64,000 bases of DNA, taken from positions 1 to 64,000 of the forward strand of contig CANTUR010001425.1 in assembly GCA_947683625.1 (NCBI GenBank). The letters run 5' to 3'. Positions 61,257 through 64,000 of this stretch are shown one piece after another (positions within the stretch are counted from its first letter, which is position 1; each line of letters starts with the position of its first letter). Origin of the DNA: Mallotus nudiflorus. Lineage: Eukaryota > Streptophyta > Magnoliopsida > Malpighiales > Euphorbiaceae. The position numbers and the translations under genes were made by a program. The notes under the pieces were generated by a model. It saw only the letters and a list, made by a program, of their open reading frames with translations, was not told the DNA's origin and did not search any database.

Positions 61257-64000
61257 TTTAGGCCCATGGATTTGATAGAGTGGGCTTGGGCACTTGGGCT
61301 TCAAATGGATGTTTGTGGCGGCATCGGTTGACCCACGGGGCCCATAATATATCAGATCGAAGCTGACTCAGAGGGCTACAGTGCGGGCTCTAAAGCCCAT
61401 CTATAGCGATTTGTCTTTGGGCGCAAAAACCCATGTTTAGGCCCATGGATTTGATAGAGTGGGCTTGGGCACTTGGGCTTCAAATGGACGTTCGTGGTGG
61501 CATCGGTTGACCCACGGGGCCCATAATATATCAAATATAAGCTGACTCAGATGGCTATAGTGCGGGCTATAAAGCCCATCTATAACGATTTGTCTTTGGG
61601 CCTAAAAACCCATGTGTAGGCCCATGGATTTGATAGAGTGGGCTTGCGCACTTGGGCTTCAAATGGACGTTCGTGGCGGCATCGGTTGAACCACGGGGCC
61701 CATAATATATCAAATCGAAGCTGACTCAGAGGGCTATAACGGGCCGCTACAAACTGTGTCTGTAGCGGGCCGTCCTCGGGCCCAAATTCCTTTGTTTTGG
61801 GGCCCGAAAACCACTATTTCGGCCCATGGATTTGATTGTGGGCTTGCGCACTTGGGCTTCAAATGGACGTTCGTGGCGGCATCGGTTGACCCACGGGGCC
61901 CATAATATATCAGATCGAAGCTGACTCAGAGCGCTACAGTACGGGCTCTAAAGCCCATCTATAGCGATTTGTCTTTGGGCCCAAAAACCCATGTTTAGGC
62001 CCATGGATTTGATAGAGTAGGCCTGGGCACTTGGGCTTCAAATGGATGTTCGTGGCGGCATCGGTTGACCCACGGGGCCCATAATATATCAGATCGAAGC
62101 TGACTCAGAGGGCTACAGTACGGGCTCTAAAGCCCATCTGTAGCGATTTGTCTTTGGGCCCAAAAACCCATGTTTAGGCCCATGGATTTGATAGAGTGGG
62201 CTTGGGCACTTGGGCTTCAGATGGACGTTCGTGGTGGCATCGGTTGACCCACGGGGCCCATAATATATCAAATATAAGCTGACTCAGATGGCTATAGTGC
62301 GGGCTATAAAGCCCATCTATAACGATTTGTCTTTGGGCCTAAAAACCCATGTGTTGGCCTATGGATTTGATTGTGGGCTTGCGCACTTGGGCTTCAAATG
62401 GACGTTCGTGGCGGCATCGGTTGACCCACGGGGCCCATAATATATCAGATCGAAGCTGACTCAGAGGGCTATAGTGCGGGCTCTAAAGCCCATCTATAGC
62501 GATTTGTCTTTGGGCCCAAAATCCTATGTTTAGGCCCATGGATTTGATAGAGTGGGCTTGGGCAATTGGGCTTCAAATGGATGTTCGTGGCGGCATCGGT
62601 TGACCCACGGGGCCCATAATATATCAGATCGAAGCTGACTCAGAGGGCTATAGTGCGGGCTCTAAAGCCCATCTAGAGCGATTTGTCTTTGGGCCCAAAA
62701 ACCCATGTTTAGGCCCATGGATTTGATAGAGTGGGCTTGGGCACTTGGGCTTCAAATGGACGTTCGTGGTGGCATCGGTTGACCCACGGGGCCCATAATA
62801 TATGAAATATAAGCTGACTCAGACGGCTATAGTGCGGGCCATAAAGCCCATCTATAACGATTTGTCTTTGGGCCTAAAAACCCATGTGTAGGCCCATGGA
62901 TTTGATAGAGTGGGCTTGCGCACTTGGGCTTCAAATGGACGTTCGTGGCGCCGTCGGTTGACCCACGGGGCCCATAATATATCAAATCGAAGCTGACTCA
63001 AAGGGCTATAACGGGCCGCTACAAACTATGTCTGTAGCGGGCCGTCCTCGGGCCCAAATTCCTTTGTTTTGGGGCCCGAAAACCACTATTTCGGCCCATG
63101 GATTTGATTGTGGGCTTGCGCACTTGGGCTTCAAATGGACGTTCGTGGCGGCATCGGTTGAACCACGGGGCCCATAATATATCAGATCGAAGCTGACTCA
63201 GAGGGCTACAGTACGGGCTCTAAAGCCCATCTATAGCGATTTGTCTTTGGGCCCAAAATCCCATGTTTAGGCCCATGGATTTGATAGAGTGGGCTTGGGC
63301 ACTTGGGCTTCAAATGGATGTTCGTGGCGGCATCGGTTGACCCACGGGGCCCATAATATATCAGATCGAAGCTGACTCAGAGGGCTACAGTGCGGGCTCT
63401 AAAGCTCATCTATAGCGATTTGTCTTTGGGCCCAAAAACCCATGTTTAGGCCCATGGATTTGATAGAGTGGGCTTGGGCACTTGGGCTTCAAATGGACGT
63501 TCGTGGTGGCAACGGTTGACCCACGGGGCCCATAATATATCAAATATAAGCTGACTCAGACGGCTATAGTGCGGGCTATAAAGCCCATCTATAACGATTT
63601 GTCTTTGGGCCTAAAAACCCATGTGTAGGCCCATGGATTTGATAGAGTGGGCTTGCGCACTTGGGCTTCAAATGGACGTTCGTGGCGGCATCGGTTGACC
63701 CACGGGGCCTATAATATATCAAATCGAAGCTGACTCAGAGGGCTATAACGGGCTGCTACAAACTGGGTCTGTAGCGGGCCGTCCTCGGGCCCAAATTTAT
63801 TTGTTTTGGGGCCCGAAAACCACTATGTCGGCGCATGGATTTGATTGTGGGCTTGCGCACTTGGGCTTCAAATGGACGTTCGTGGCGGCATCGGTTGACC
63901 CACGGGGCCCATAATATATCAGATCGAAGCTGACTCAGAGGGCTACAGTGCGGGCTCTAAAGCCCATCTATAGCGATTTGTCTTTGGGCCCAAAATCCCA
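61257..64000. repeat. Right end of window: irregular satellite, array continues
   Basis: T3 tails lie near 61734, 63006 and 63743. The first interval is 1272 bp, not 1274, because it contains T2 followed directly by T4 at 62352 (202 + 2 x 177 + 4 x 179 = 1272). The last ~740 bp is an ordinary 737 bp cycle with aaatttatttg in the T3. The sequence stops inside a T4 monomer, so the array extends beyond the window. Confidence 0.83.
62352..62528 (+). repeat. T4 monomer joined directly to T2 (second missing T3)
   Basis: The monomer starts tgttggcctatggatttgattgtggg immediately after a T2 ending gggcctaaaaacccatg, so no T3 lies between. Its T4 has agagggctatagtgcggg, unlike the agagcgctactata T4 at 25456. 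The two losses are therefore separate events or have diverged since. Confidence 0.83.

Larger units (their letters stand above)
1..64000. repeat. Satellite DNA array, ~179 bp monomers, fills the whole window
   Basis: The words aggcccatggatttgat, cttcaaatgga, cggttgacccacggggccc and aagctgactcaga recur about every 177-202 bp from the first base to the last, always on the same strand. This gives roughly 350 monomers in head-to-tail order. No non-repeat segment, inversion or inserted element was seen, and both ends stop inside the array, so its full size is unknown. Base composition looks close to half GC. Monomers of 170-180 bp are common for centromeric, pericentromeric and subtelomeric satellites in plants and animals, and the length is close to a nucleosome repeat. 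The chromosomal position and the host species are inference. I do not recognise the monomer as a named family. Confidence 0.98.

Noticed and set aside
1..64000. CRISPR array
   Set aside because: The repeat unit is ~179 bp with no short repeat separated by unique spacers; all parts of the unit repeat.
1..64000. Telomeric repeat (TTTAGGG or TTAGGG)
   Set aside because: Words such as tttaggccc and cctaaaaaccc look similar but are single words inside each monomer. No tandem 6-7 bp repeat was seen.
1..64000. CENP-B box
   Set aside because: The candidate ttcgtggcggcatcgg lacks the required spacing and the terminal cggg of the TTCGNNNNANNCGGG motif.
1..64000. Pol III B box or tRNA-derived repeat
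   Set aside because: The segment cggttgaccc resembles part of a B box but lacks the ggttcga core, and no A box or cloverleaf could be found.
1..64000. Ribosomal intergenic spacer subrepeats
   Set aside because: No 18S, 5.8S, 25S/28S or 5S sequence is seen anywhere in 64 kb, and the repeat runs far beyond usual spacer length.

Overview
The whole 64 kb window is one uninterrupted head-to-tail satellite DNA array. I see no protein gene, RNA gene, transposon, CRISPR array or single-copy stretch. About 350 monomers, all in the same orientation, fill the window, and the array runs off both ends. The organism cannot be identified from the sequence. Pericentromeric, subtelomeric or other heterochromatin of a multicellular eukaryote fits best. 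A plant is a moderate-to-weak inference, from the nucleosome-sized ~180 bp monomer and the very high density of GGCCCA/TGGGCC words. I do not recognise the satellite as a named family.

Four monomer classes recur. T1 is 179 bp (marker: cagatcgaag, then gggctctaaagccc). T2 is 179 bp (marker: caaatataag, then gggctataaagccc). T3 is 202 bp (its tail is replaced by a GC-rich segment holding two stem-loops). T4 is 177 bp (lacks 2 bp near its 5' end, gattgtggg instead of gatagagtggg). T3 is almost always followed by T4 and usually preceded by T2, so the basic cycle is T3-T4-T1(n)-T2. Distances between successive T3 copies are quantised as 379 + 179k bp: 558, 737, 916, 1274, 1453, 1632 and 1990 all occur.

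Above this is a mosaic of long higher-order repeats (HORs), most visible as exact length arithmetic. Positions 1-5960 are a mixed region with a ~2.85 kb internal repeat. Positions 5961-9971 hold two ~2.0 kb 11-mers. Positions 8140-20739 hold three consecutive copies of an exactly 4200 bp 23-mer, differing by roughly a dozen substitutions per pair. Positions 20740-25632 are a rearranged fourth copy (4200 + 895 - 202 = 4893 bp). Positions 28559 to ~31185 hold a 1474 bp duplication. Positions ~32.4-37.9 kb and ~39.2-44.7 kb share a 6770 bp register. Positions 42658-54622 hold two copies of a ~5.98 kb unit. Positions 54065-57770 hold two 1853 bp 10-mers, and 56476-61256 two 2390 bp 13-mers. The blocks overlap, as expected from successive unequal exchanges.

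The oddities worth following are a fused 281 bp T3/T4 monomer with an identical junction in three distant places, two places where exactly one T3 is missing, chimeric monomers, and a patch around 42.9-44.8 kb where one HOR copy carries twelve homopolymer-length changes absent from its sister copy, most simply consensus error. No coding system was found. Open reading frames up to 117 codons are chance products of the repeat.
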